Below, in pieces: positions 9,335-17,524 of a stretch of DNA of 64,000 bases (positions are counted from its first letter, which is position 1; each line of letters opens with the position of its first letter). Source of the stretch: CAWUIO01 sp963922455 (GTDB taxonomy: Bacteria; Bacteroidota; Bacteroidia; Cytophagales; Microscillaceae). The notes under the pieces were generated by a model. That model was given only the letters and a program-made list of their open reading frames with translations, was not told where the DNA came from and did not search any database. The translations under genes were made by a program, and so were the position numbers. The stretch spans positions 1-64,000 of the forward strand of contig CAWUIO010000019.1 in the NCBI GenBank assembly GCA_963922455.1, given 5' to 3'.

Positions 9335-9486
9335 GTTTATTTTTTGTCGGCGAAAAGGGCCAGTTTGGGGTTCTGATGAAATAAACAATGAGCGCATAGC
9401 AGCGCTATGGGCGAGGAATTTGATGAAATCAGGTTCCCGAAATGGCCCTTTGCAGCCCAACGCAATTAAATTTAAACAGTTTCTTA
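9319..9486. mobile_element. MITE-like hairpin element, copy 1
   Basis: 168 bp with terminal inverted repeats AGAAACTGTTTAAGTTTA (left) and TAAATTTAAACAGTTTCT (right). Inside, AAAGGGCCA on the left is mirrored by TGGCCCTTT on the right, and CATAGC-AGC-GCTATG forms the centre, so the whole unit can fold into one long hairpin. A second copy, inverted and nearly identical, is at 51308-51476. It has no coding capacity, so it would need a transposase in trans. Target duplication is not clear. Confidence 0.85.
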
Positions 9487-9514
9487 TACTTTATATATAA
9501 ATTTTATTATTTCT

Positions 9515-10018
9515 ATGCTCATCAAGACCAAGAAATACCAACTAGACAATGCCACCTATCGCAAGATTGGGATGCAAGCTATATTAAGCAAACAATGGTG
9601 GATCCCGCTAGCGATTTTTGTAGGGATCATAGGCCTCAATCTTTTACTTAATTTGGTTTACAGCAATATTTGGATTTACTTTTTGGCTCCTATTGCCGTA
9701 TTAGGATATTATCTTTTCTGGTATATTCAGTTCACAGGGGCACCTCACCTGGATAAAATGAAGACCATGTTCGAGCGCTATAATTATGAAATAAACGGTC
9801 GGGAGATCATGATAAAAAAGAGTGCGCGGGAAGGAATGAAAATTGAATGGCCCATGATTCGTCGGGCCGAAAAAGCCAAGGAGGGATATATTTTATACTT
9901 CTCAAAAGTGCAGTTTCTATACTTGCCCTTCAAAATCTTTAATTCTAACAATGATACCCAGTTTATGGATGCCATTCTAAGAAAGAAGAAATTAATCAAA
10001 GAGCCAGAAGCCGCTTAA
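9515..10018 (+). CDS. membrane protein with YcxB-like C-terminal domain
   Basis: 167 aa. Two close transmembrane segments (about residues 29-50 and 52-72) are followed by a soluble region of about 90 residues with the YcxB-like pattern: a YNYEINGREIMIKKS strand pair, EWPMIRRAEKAKEGYILY and a final YLPFKIF. YcxB-like proteins are small membrane proteins of unknown function. ATG start 28 bp after the MITE. Lys-rich C-terminus. No partner gene. Confidence 0.6.
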   Translation: MLIKTKKYQLDNATYRKIGMQAILSKQWWIPLAIFVGIIGLNLLLNLVYSNIWIYFLAPIAVLGYYLFWYIQFTGAPHLDKMKTMFERYNYEINGREIMIKKSAREGMKIEWPMIRRAEKAKEGYILYFSKVQFLYLPFKIFNSNNDTQFMDAILRKKKLIKEPEAA

Positions 10019-10109
10019 ACTCAGCAAAATCGTGATTTTTCAGGGAGCTTGGTATTCGTACTTGGCTCCTAATTTTTTAACCCTAGGGGGAAAGTAAGGA
10101 AGGGGTTTT

Positions 10110-10239
10110 GGCTTAGGGATAGAGCGGCATGTTTGAGCTCGTAGGGGCCTGCGGGGAAAGGCAGCGAGTAGCGAAAGCCCGACCCGCGCCGCTACGCTAG
10201 ATGATGTTGGCACTCCTGAAAAAAGCGCGGGTAAGCCCC
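10110..10239 (-). repeat. 3'-end structured repeat, copy 3 (type A)
   Basis: 130 bp, read on the minus strand from 10239: GGGGCTTACCCGCGC, then GCGCGGGTCGGGC, TTTCGCTACTCGCTGCC, GAGCTCAAACATGCCGCTC and a CCCTAAGCC end. Outer helix GGCTTA/TAAGCC, inner helix CCCGCGC/GCGCGGG. It follows the stop of the secreted Cys-containing protein gene (10276, minus) by 36 bp; the other neighbour, on the plus strand, ends 91 bp away. Confidence 0.9.
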
Positions 10240-10275
10240 TCAAAATCTGAGAAAGATAATTTGAAAGGCTCCGAT

Positions 10276-10773
10276 TTAGCGGTTGGTGCTACTTAGGTAG
10301 GGATAGTCAAAAGGATCAACGCAAGGATCACAGTCGTAACCTAGGAAGATACCTAGGCAAGTGGCATCCCAAACACTTTTTCCGGAATCATTATCGTGAT
10401 AGCCGCCTGTTCGCACGTGTACGTAGGCTATATCAATTACCCCGGAAAATTTCATTTGCGTATCTACATAATTTTTGACGTGTTGCCGATCAATGTCAAA
10501 GGTGCCGATTACGGTTCCTTCTACGTATACTTCAAAATAATCTTCTTTACCCTGAACTGGGCGGTAAGAAACATTCTCAATCTTCAACTGGCGGGCTATA
10601 TCTCCCATAGCACAGCCGGCATAAAGAACGGCTTCTTGTTTAAGTTTTAAATAAGATACCACCGATTGGGCTTGAAACTCACTGAGGTGGCAGAGTTGGC
10701 ATTGTGCATTTACCAGAGAGGTATTTGCAAGTAAGAGAAGGGCAAGTAGTGATAATTTAAAAATATTCTTCAT
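10276..10773 (-). CDS. secreted protein of unknown function with CxxC motif
   Basis: 165 aa. Signal peptide of about 23 residues (MKNIFKLSLLALLLLANTSL, then VNA) followed at once by QCQLCHLSEFQ, a CxxC that would sit at the mature N-terminus. More cysteines appear in the C-terminal part (DATCLG, YDCDPCVDP). The cysteines could form disulfides or bind metal; no family recognised. It lies downstream of feoB on the same strand (33 bp), which makes a link with iron uptake possible but unproven. Confidence 0.6.
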   Translation of the reverse strand: MKNIFKLSLLALLLLANTSLVNAQCQLCHLSEFQAQSVVSYLKLKQEAVLYAGCAMGDIARQLKIENVSYRPVQGKEDYFEVYVEGTVIGTFDIDRQHVKNYVDTQMKFSGVIDIAYVHVRTGGYHDNDSGKSVWDATCLGIFLGYDCDPCVDPFDYPYLSSTNR

Positions 10774-10806
10774 AGCTTATATAATCGTTTAAAGCTAGGG
10801 GCTTAA

Positions 10807-12915
10807 TTAAGCTAGCAAGTTATAGGTAATGAGGCTGCCCAAATAGGCTAAGCCAGTCATATAACAAAATTGTAAGAGAGGCCATTTCCAACTTTTAGTT
10901 TCTCGGTATACGATGGCTAAAGTACTCATACACTGCAGGGCCAAGGCATAAAATATAAGAAGCGAACAACCTACGGCAAGAGTATAACGAGGGCCTCCGG
11001 TTTTAGGATTTATTTCTTTCCGCATACGACTGCTTAGGGTATCCAATTGGTCTTCCCCGTTACCAATACTGTAGATTGTGGAAAGAGTACCTACAAACAC
11101 TTCCCGGGCGGCAAATGAAGAAAATAGGGCAACCCCAATTTTCCAATCATAACCCAAGGGCATAATGATAGGTTCAATTAGCTTGCCAAAATGTCCGGCA
11201 AAGGAAGCCTCTAAGCGTGCCGACGCTATTTTATTTTCCAAAGAACCTACACTTGACAAATTATGTTCTTTAATGACTTGTTTTTCAGCATTTTCCATGG
11301 CTCCTGGGGGGCCATAACTGGCCAAGGCCCACAAAATTATGGAGATAGCTAAAATGATTTTCCCTGCCTCAAATACAAATATTTTTACTTTTTCAAGTAC
11401 TATATAGAAAACATTTGACCATTTTGGGACTTGGTATGCTGGTAGCTCCATAATCAAAAAACCGGGTTTTTTATTGATCCACAAGATTTTAAGGAGCCAT
11501 GCACTCAGTAAAGCCAGAACAAACCCTAACAGGTACAGACCCATCAAGACCAAGCCCTGTACTTGGATAAATCCAAATAGGTAGTGATTGGGGATTACCA
11601 GGGCGATTAGGATAGCGTAAACGGGCAAGCGGGCTGAGCAACTGATAAAGGGGGTGATGAGGATCGTAATTAAGCGTTCTCGGGGACTGTCAATACTTCG
11701 TGTAGCCATCACTGCTGGCACGGCACAAGCCACTCCCGAAACTAGGGGTATCATACTTCGCCCGTTTAAACCAAATTGCCGCATCACCTTGTCCATAATA
11801 AATACCACCCGGGCCATATACCCTGATTCTTCTAAGATAGATATCAAGGCAAACAAGATGGCAATTTGAGGGATAAACACGACAACTCCTCCAATACCCG
11901 CCAAAATACCATTGCTGAGCAGATCAATCAGGGCACTATCCGGAAATTGGCTTTCTAAGCTACGTTGAAGCTGGGCCATTCCCCACTCGATAAGCTCTTG
12001 AGGATAGGCAGACCAGGAAAATATAGCCTGAAAAATGAGATACAAAAGAGCAAAAAAGATGAGAAAGCCTCCCACTTGGTGGATCACAAATTGGTCAATT
12101 CTTTGCGATAAGGTCTTTCTCGGGAGGGGAGCATCCGTTTTGATTAGAACATCTTCCAAGAGATCGCCTAATATTTCGTAACGGGCTAGGGTATCTTTTG
12201 ACTGAGTGGCCCCAGGATCAAAATGATGGGCCGTAATTCTATTGGCAATATCTTGTTTTTGACTATGATCTAAAAAGTCAAAATAGGGGTAATGTTGAGC
12301 CAGGTGAAAACTAGCATAGTTGTTTTCAAATGCATAGGTTTCTTGTAATTCCCGGATAAGGTTGGGAGCAAAGTACAGAGAATTGACCATGTATTGTCCA
12401 TTGGCTGGGAAGTTGATGCGGGTATGCAAATAGATCATCTGCTTCAGCACATCTATGTTTTCTCCCTTACGCGCATTGATGGCTACGGTTTTGACCCTTA
12501 GTTTTTCTTCCAATTGAGAAATATCGGCTTGTATTCCCTTTTCCTGAGCCAGATCAAGCATGTTCAAGGCCAAAATGACGGGATATCCTAAGTCTTTTAC
12601 CTGACTAAATAGGAGGAGGTTGCGTTTGATATTGCTTGCATCGATCAAGACGATGGCCAAGTCAGGTCTTACATTTGGGTTGAGAGATATAAGGGTGGAG
12701 AGTACAATAGACTCATCAGGAGATTTTGGGTACAGGCTATAGGTACCTGGCAAATCCAGGATTTCTACATTTCCACCACCTGGTAGAGGGCAAAGACCCG
12801 TTTTTTTATCTACCGTAACCCCGGGGAAGTTCCCGACTTTTTGATGGAGTCCGGTGAGTTGGTTAAAGAGTGTAGATTTTCCTACGTTGGGATTGCCAAT
12901 TAAAGCTACTTTCAT
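10807..12915 (-). CDS. feoB: ferrous iron transporter B
   Basis: 702 aa from the ATG at 12915 (MKVALIGNPNVGKST); the longest ORF adds three residues. The N-terminal G domain has G1 GNPNVGKST at residues 7-15, G3 DLPGTYS and G4 ALNMLD, then a helical spacer and about eight to ten membrane segments with the Gate motifs (LSNGILAGIGGVVVFIPQIA, SGVACAVPAVMATRSI). FeoB imports Fe2+ through the inner membrane under anoxic or low-oxygen conditions. feoA lies 44 bp upstream on the same strand. There is no FeoC. A Fur-type regulator gene is 12 kb away at 24907; I could not identify a Fur box. Confidence 0.95.
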   Translation of the reverse strand: MKVALIGNPNVGKSTLFNQLTGLHQKVGNFPGVTVDKKTGLCPLPGGGNVEILDLPGTYSLYPKSPDESIVLSTLISLNPNVRPDLAIVLIDASNIKRNLLLFSQVKDLGYPVILALNMLDLAQEKGIQADISQLEEKLRVKTVAINARKGENIDVLKQMIYLHTRINFPANGQYMVNSLYFAPNLIRELQETYAFENNYASFHLAQHYPYFDFLDHSQKQDIANRITAHHFDPGATQSKDTLARYEILGDLLEDVLIKTDAPLPRKTLSQRIDQFVIHQVGGFLIFFALLYLIFQAIFSWSAYPQELIEWGMAQLQRSLESQFPDSALIDLLSNGILAGIGGVVVFIPQIAILFALISILEESGYMARVVFIMDKVMRQFGLNGRSMIPLVSGVACAVPAVMATRSIDSPRERLITILITPFISCSARLPVYAILIALVIPNHYLFGFIQVQGLVLMGLYLLGFVLALLSAWLLKILWINKKPGFLIMELPAYQVPKWSNVFYIVLEKVKIFVFEAGKIILAISIILWALASYGPPGAMENAEKQVIKEHNLSSVGSLENKIASARLEASFAGHFGKLIEPIIMPLGYDWKIGVALFSSFAAREVFVGTLSTIYSIGNGEDQLDTLSSRMRKEINPKTGGPRYTLAVGCSLLIFYALALQCMSTLAIVYRETKSWKWPLLQFCYMTGLAYLGSLITYNLLA

Positions 12916-12959
12916 ACATAGCATCGTATACAGCCTAGTGCCTTAAAGGAAGGCATATA

Positions 12960-13178
12960 TCAGAATATCAATACTTTCGAGGCTTCAGATTTTCTTAGGG
13001 AAAGGTTATAACCAGATATTTCAAAACAAATGGGGTCACCGAGAGGAGCAATATATCGCAACTCAATTTCACTTTCCGGAAGGCATCCCATTTCGAGAAG
13101 TTTTAAGGAAAGTTGATCATCGCTAAAAGATTTTATGCGGCCTTTCTCGCCGATTTTTAGATCAGCTAAGGTTTTCAT
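12960..13178 (-). CDS. feoA: ferrous iron transport protein A (SH3-like)
   Basis: 72 aa, the usual size of FeoA. Pattern LADLKIGEKGRIKSF, KLLEMGCLPESEIELRYIAPLGDPICFEISGYNLSLRKSEA matches the SH3-like FeoA fold that binds the FeoB G domain on the cytoplasmic side. First gene of the feoA-feoB pair; 169 bp upstream separate it from the next minus-strand gene. Confidence 0.9.
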   Translation of the reverse strand: MKTLADLKIGEKGRIKSFSDDQLSLKLLEMGCLPESEIELRYIAPLGDPICFEISGYNLSLRKSEASKVLIF

Positions 13179-13347
13179 ACACTCCCGGGAGGCGGTTTTT
13201 ATTTAGATTCATTATAAATTGCTTTGTAATATATAACAAAAACCTCAAAGAGGCAAAAGGTTCCATTTTCGTGATTTGAGGGCAAATGCGTATAAAATTA
13301 TAGGTAATAGGCACTTTCCCTAGAAAAATGGGCCTCAAAAAAGAAGC

Positions 13348-14763
13348 TTAGAGTTCGTATGAATCCCCTTTACTAGGGATTTCAACTTGGCTATACCCTT
13401 CAGCCAAAATAGTTTCTTTAAAATCGTGCATGGACTGCTCTTCTCCGTGTACCAAAAAAACTTTTTTAAGGTTTTCGGGCTTTTGCCACTTAACAAAATG
13501 GATAAGGTCGTCTAAGTCGCCATGGCCACTGAAGGTGTCGGTCCTTTCTACCCTGGAGCGAACGGGTACTTGTTTTTTATCAATGGTCAACATTTTATCC
13601 CCATGGATGAGGTCATAGCCTAGGGTACCTTCGGCGGCATAACCGATCATCAAGATGGTGGCTTGCGAATTAGTCAAATTTTCTTTGACGTGGTATTCTA
13701 TTCTCCCCCCGTGGATCATACCAGAGGAAGAAATGATGATGGCAGGTTCACCCGATTGGGCCACTCTTTTGCTATCCTGGGTACGCTCCAGGTAAATCAA
13801 ATTCTCAAAGTCAAAAAGAGGGCCGTGCTTAGCGTAAAACTCTTGGGCCTCAGCGTTTAAGTGTTTGATAAATTTCTGGTAAATCTGAGTGCTTTGGAGC
13901 GCCAGTGGGCTATCGGTATAGACAGGTACGCTGGGTAATTTTTCTTGTACACTGAGCCGGTTTAGGGTATAGAGCATTGCTTGGGTGCGGCCTACACTAA
14001 AAGCGGGTACAATCAGTTTACCTGGTTGATCAACACAAGTAGACTTGATAACGTCTAGAATTAATTCATCAGAGTCATCACGCGATTGATGGCGCCGGTT
14101 GCCATAGGTGGTTTCGCAGACCAAGTAATCAACTTCGGGGATGGGTTCTGGGTCAACGAGTAAAGGATAATTATAGCGACCAATATCGCCCGAAAAACAG
14201 ATCGTTTTTTCTTCTCCTTTTTCCTTAACATGTAATACAACGTGGGCGGCACCTAGCAAATGCCCGGCTGGTAGCAGGGTCACACTCACTTCATCGGTCA
14301 GTCTACGTTTTTTTCTAAATACGGTGGTAGCAAATAAACCCAGGGCTTCATTGACCTGCTTTTGTAGATACATCTCTTCGTAACCCTCGGGAGGGGGCAA
14401 GGATGGATTTTTTTTTCGCTTTTTATTGAATTTTTGTAGGCGACGCTGATTTAGCGAGGCAATATCGCTCATTAAGATGCGGGCCAGTTCATAAGTAGCA
14501 TCTGTACAAATAACCCGGCCTTCAAATCCTTCGCGGATGAGATTAGGGATAAATCCTGAATGATCAATATGGGCGTGCGTAAGAATTACGGCGTGGATCA
14601 TCGAGGGTTCAAAGGGAAAAATACCCGGATGGTCTGGTTTAGGCTTGGACTTACGGTCCATGTCCATTCCACAGTCGATCAAAATATTGAGATCATCCTC
14701 CAGCTCTAATAAAAACATGCTACCAGTGACTTGTCGGGCAGCCCCCCAAAACGTTAATTTCAT
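13348..14763 (-). CDS. MBL-fold, beta-CASP RNA-processing exonuclease/hydrolase
   Basis: 471 aa. The N-terminal metallo-beta-lactamase core has LIDCGMD, then HAHIDHSG (motif 2, Zn ligands) and GHLLGAAH and SGDIGRYNYP (motifs 3-4). The beta-CASP insert and the C-terminal RMMBL-type segment follow: SSSGMIHGGRIEYH, VRSRVERTDTFSGHGDLDDLIHF and FLVHGEEQS. This layout is that of CPSF73/Ysh1-like nucleases, bacterial members of which are predicted RNases; the substrate is unknown. Monocistronic, ATG start. Confidence 0.88.
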   Translation of the reverse strand: MKLTFWGAARQVTGSMFLLELEDDLNILIDCGMDMDRKSKPKPDHPGIFPFEPSMIHAVILTHAHIDHSGFIPNLIREGFEGRVICTDATYELARILMSDIASLNQRRLQKFNKKRKKNPSLPPPEGYEEMYLQKQVNEALGLFATTVFRKKRRLTDEVSVTLLPAGHLLGAAHVVLHVKEKGEEKTICFSGDIGRYNYPLLVDPEPIPEVDYLVCETTYGNRRHQSRDDSDELILDVIKSTCVDQPGKLIVPAFSVGRTQAMLYTLNRLSVQEKLPSVPVYTDSPLALQSTQIYQKFIKHLNAEAQEFYAKHGPLFDFENLIYLERTQDSKRVAQSGEPAIIISSSGMIHGGRIEYHVKENLTNSQATILMIGYAAEGTLGYDLIHGDKMLTIDKKQVPVRSRVERTDTFSGHGDLDDLIHFVKWQKPENLKKVFLVHGEEQSMHDFKETILAEGYSQVEIPSKGDSYEL

Positions 14764-14970
14764 AGATCTCTTAACTAAAATTCAAAATAATGTCTCCAAG
14801 TTTAGGGTTCAGTAGGCGAGACCTTCCTGTGAACGGGACCATGCGGCCTGAAGAAATGGAGATACCTGCCTTCTTTGTGGTGTTGAAAAGGAAGCAGGGA
14901 GTAAATTTACAGATATTGCCACAAAATGACCTTGTTTTTTTAAAATATGTACACATTGAGGGATGGAACA

Positions 14971-15004
14971 AAGAAAAAGCTCCTCCCGCTATGCGAAAGG
15001 AGCT
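14971..15004 (-). terminator. rho-independent terminator of trxA
   Basis: On the minus strand, AGCTCCT and AGGAGCT form a 7 bp stem around a 13 nt loop and are followed by TTTTTCTTTG. It starts 22 bp after the trxA stop. Confidence 0.75.
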
Positions 15005-15026
15005 ATCGTATCTTGGGTAATTGGGC

Positions 15027-15353
15027 TTAGCCAATATTTGCTTCTAATTTCTGAGCTAACACATTCTTAGGAACGTAACCTACTTGTTTGTCAACTACTT
15101 CTCCGTTTTTGAAAATTAACAAAGTAGGAATGCTGCGGATTCCAAACTGCATAGAAACTTCCTGATTGTTGTCCACATTTACTTTTCCAATCACTGCCTT
15201 GCCCTCATAATCATTTGCCAACTCTTCCACGATTGGGCCTAGCATTTTACAAGGACCACACCATTCTGCCCAAAAATCAATCATGACTGGCTGATCGGTG
15301 TTATTTACAACTTCATTAAAGTTGGTGTCGGTGATTTCAACTGTATTTGCCAT
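15027..15353 (-). CDS. trxA: thioredoxin
   Basis: 108 aa, a single thioredoxin domain. Active site AEWCGPCKM near residues 29-37, cis-Pro in IRSIPTLLIF, and the C-terminal glycine-containing strand VDKQVGYVPKN. No signal peptide, so cytosolic; reduces disulfides of ribonucleotide reductase, peroxiredoxins and others using thioredoxin reductase. Single gene with its own terminator. Confidence 0.97.
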   Translation of the reverse strand: MANTVEITDTNFNEVVNNTDQPVMIDFWAEWCGPCKMLGPIVEELANDYEGKAVIGKVNVDNNQEVSMQFGIRSIPTLLIFKNGEVVDKQVGYVPKNVLAQKLEANIG

Positions 15354-15442
15354 AATATAGAAATAAGGATTATTTGATTCCCGAAATTAATTCAATATAA
15401 ATACACCATGGGCTTAGAAAAGGTTCAAAGCCCAAAATTGAA

Positions 15443-15450
15443 CAAATATA
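15443..15450 (-). promoter_or_regulatory. -7 box candidate for trxA (TATATTTG)
   Basis: A perfect TAnnTTTG on the minus strand about 90 bp upstream of the trxA start. I see no TTG at the expected -33 position, so the call rests on the -7 box only. Confidence 0.35.
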
Positions 15451-15698
15451 CGGTTTTCACGGGTGCTTTCTAGGAAAATCTACTTCTTTTGATTTCTCCT
15501 ATATTCCTAGACCTTAGATGAAAGCTTTATACCCTTTGTTCTCTACTTTGAACAGCCTAGTCTTTGGGTAAAACAATGCGCCAGGACACTTTTTAAAAAG
15601 ATATCATAGGATTTAGGAAGAGAACTCCATAAATTCCCTGCGAGACTTCCGGGGAATGGAAGAGAAATTTTACATTTAATAGAATCAAAAAACCAGAC

Positions 15699-16538
15699 AT
15701 GGATTTCTTTAGCAAACTATATTTAACCTTTTGTATCACTGGTCTAGTCATCTTTTTTATAATAGTAACCCCACTTTCTGCCCAAACTCCTCAAGGTCGC
15801 TTAGAAATAGCCGAAGAGGCTTACCGCGACCATCAGCCAGAACGGTGTGGGCAGTTGCTTGATAAACTTATTCAAGATGAGCCCAACTTTGCTCCGGCCT
15901 ATGCTCGCCGGGGGCTCCTGCATTACGAGTTTTCCCGGTTTGATGCTGCCCTAGCAGATTATGGAAGAGCCATAAGGATCCAACCTGCTTGGGCCGAAGT
16001 ATACTATCGCCGGGGAGTTACCTATTATTTTATGGGGCAAAACTCCCAAGCCTTGGAAGATTTTGAGCAAACGATAAAGTATGATGCTGCTTATGCTCCA
16101 GCGTATGTATCTCGAGGGCTCCTGCGAGAGGAAAATAATCAAGCTAAATGGGCTATGAAAGATTACCAACAAGCCATCAAACTTTCTCCTGATTTTGCTC
16201 TGGCTTATTATAATCGCGGTTTGCTATATTACCAACTGGGCAAGGAGACCAAAGCCTTGGACGATCTGGATAAAGCGATACGCTTGGATACCCAAGGGGT
16301 CGACGCTTTACTCGCGCGAGCTTTTATTTTTATGGAAGATAAGCAGTATGAACAGGCCTTGGCCGATTGTGCCAGGGTGCTTGGTAAAAATCCAAACCAG
16401 TCTGAGGCTTACTTTTACCAGGGAGAAATTTCCTGGGCCCAAAATAAAACCGAAGAAGCCTGTGAAAACTGGCAAAAAGCCTTGGATTTATTTTACGTAG
16501 ATGCAGAAATGCGCTTGAAGGAGCATTGTTCTCCATAA
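15699..16538 (+). CDS. secreted TPR protein
   Basis: 279 aa. Signal peptide of about 28 residues ending in TPLSAQ, followed by six to seven TPR units (AYARRGLLHYEFSRFDAALA and so on, with PxxAxAYYNRGLxYYQLG spacing). Shorter relative of the TPR protein at 5844. The MscS-type channel gene follows after 12 bp on the same strand and is probably co-transcribed. Role unknown; TPR arrays bind other proteins. Confidence 0.8.
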   Translation: MDFFSKLYLTFCITGLVIFFIIVTPLSAQTPQGRLEIAEEAYRDHQPERCGQLLDKLIQDEPNFAPAYARRGLLHYEFSRFDAALADYGRAIRIQPAWAEVYYRRGVTYYFMGQNSQALEDFEQTIKYDAAYAPAYVSRGLLREENNQAKWAMKDYQQAIKLSPDFALAYYNRGLLYYQLGKETKALDDLDKAIRLDTQGVDALLARAFIFMEDKQYEQALADCARVLGKNPNQSEAYFYQGEISWAQNKTEEACENWQKALDLFYVDAEMRLKEHCSP

Positions 16539-16550
16539 AGTCTAACCCAT

Positions 16551-17462
16551 ATGTATGAAGCCCAATCTAATGTACAAAATACCCCTCAAACAGGTCGTCA
16601 AAGATTGTTTTTAGGGCTCAAATTTGTCCTGTTACTGGCTTTGATAGGCCTGCAATATTATTTGCCCCAATGGGTAAAGGAGAATAGCTATGTGCTTAAA
16701 TATTTAAATGCGCTGCTCTTTTATCTGATCGGTACCTGGCTTACCAACTTTGCCCGCTTGTTGGTGATTGCTCTTTACCGGCGAAGACGTTTGAAATTTG
16801 CCCAGCCAAATTTTGTCATAGGGATTAATCAAATTGCTTCTATTATAACTTTTTTAATTGCTCTGATTGCGGCAAGTATCCTTTTAGAAGTCAATTTAGG
16901 GCAAGTATTTACTTCCTTGAGTATTGTGGCAGCAGCGATTGCCATTGTATTCAAAGACTATATCTCCAACTTTATCAATGGGCTCATAATCATGTTTACA
17001 GATGAGTTTACTTTAGAAGATGATGTAGAAGTGGGAAAACATCGGGGGCGCATTGCAGACATCACCCTGATTCACGTCCAATTGATTACCGAAGATGAAG
17101 AGTTGGTTTTTGTGCCTAACAATATGATGATGAATTCCGAAGTGGTCAATTATACCCGCCGAGCGGTCAACCGCTACGGGTTTGAGTTTACCATGGGCTT
17201 TAGTTATCTCAGCCAAATACGTGAATTAGAGGTGTTTTTAGACAAGTCCTTAGAAGATTTTGCGGATTGGATTGAACCGCATAGCCTCAATTTAAAAACC
17301 ATGGAAATCCAGAAAGACAGTGCCCGCTTAAAATATCAGTATACCCTCAAAGAACCTGATAAAGAAAAGGAGAAGCGCATACGTAGAAGAATTGCCCGAC
17401 GAATTATAGAATTTGTAAGTGGTACCAACCCCGACCTAAAAATCACCCCTGGACTCTCATAA
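16551..17462 (+). CDS. small-conductance mechanosensitive channel (MscS family)
   Basis: 303 aa. Four hydrophobic segments in residues 20-140, the last with the small-residue packing typical of the pore helix (SIVAAAIAIVFKDYISNFINGL), then the beta domain (FTLEDDVEVGKHRGRIADITL, VFVPNNMMM, VVNYTR) and a C-terminal alpha/beta part. Opens under membrane tension to release solutes during hypo-osmotic shock. Slightly longer than E. coli MscS because of an extra N-terminal segment. Confidence 0.88.
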   Translation: MYEAQSNVQNTPQTGRQRLFLGLKFVLLLALIGLQYYLPQWVKENSYVLKYLNALLFYLIGTWLTNFARLLVIALYRRRRLKFAQPNFVIGINQIASIITFLIALIAASILLEVNLGQVFTSLSIVAAAIAIVFKDYISNFINGLIIMFTDEFTLEDDVEVGKHRGRIADITLIHVQLITEDEELVFVPNNMMMNSEVVNYTRRAVNRYGFEFTMGFSYLSQIRELEVFLDKSLEDFADWIEPHSLNLKTMEIQKDSARLKYQYTLKEPDKEKEKRIRRRIARRIIEFVSGTNPDLKITPGLS

Positions 17463-17464
17463 CC

Positions 17465-17491
17465 TTACAAGATTCGAACAAGATCTTGTAA
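17465..17491. repeat. inverted repeat between mscS and copA
   Basis: TTACAAGAT and ATCTTGTAA, a perfect 9 bp inverted repeat with a 9 nt spacer, 2 bp after the MscS stop and 33 bp before the copA start. No T tract follows, so it may be an operator for copA or a weak terminator. Confidence 0.4.
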
Positions 17492-17512
17492 ACTCATCTT
17501 GAATCCAAGACC

Positions 17513-17520
17513 TACCTTTG
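17513..17520 (+). promoter_or_regulatory. -7 box (TACCTTTG) next to the copA start
   Basis: A perfect TAnnTTTG box ending 4 nt before the copA ATG, the same spacing as at nadC. No well-placed TTG at -33. Confidence 0.4.
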
Positions 17521-17524
17521 GCCT

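Noticed and set aside
14771..15034. Opposed ORFs of 76-87 codons between the beta-CASP gene and trxA
   Set aside because: They overlap each other on opposite strands and cover the trxA terminator; neither has protein-like features.
17465..17524. Riboswitch or leader RNA before copA
   Set aside because: Only a 9 bp inverted repeat fits in the short gap; a -7 box next to the ATG leaves no room for a leader.
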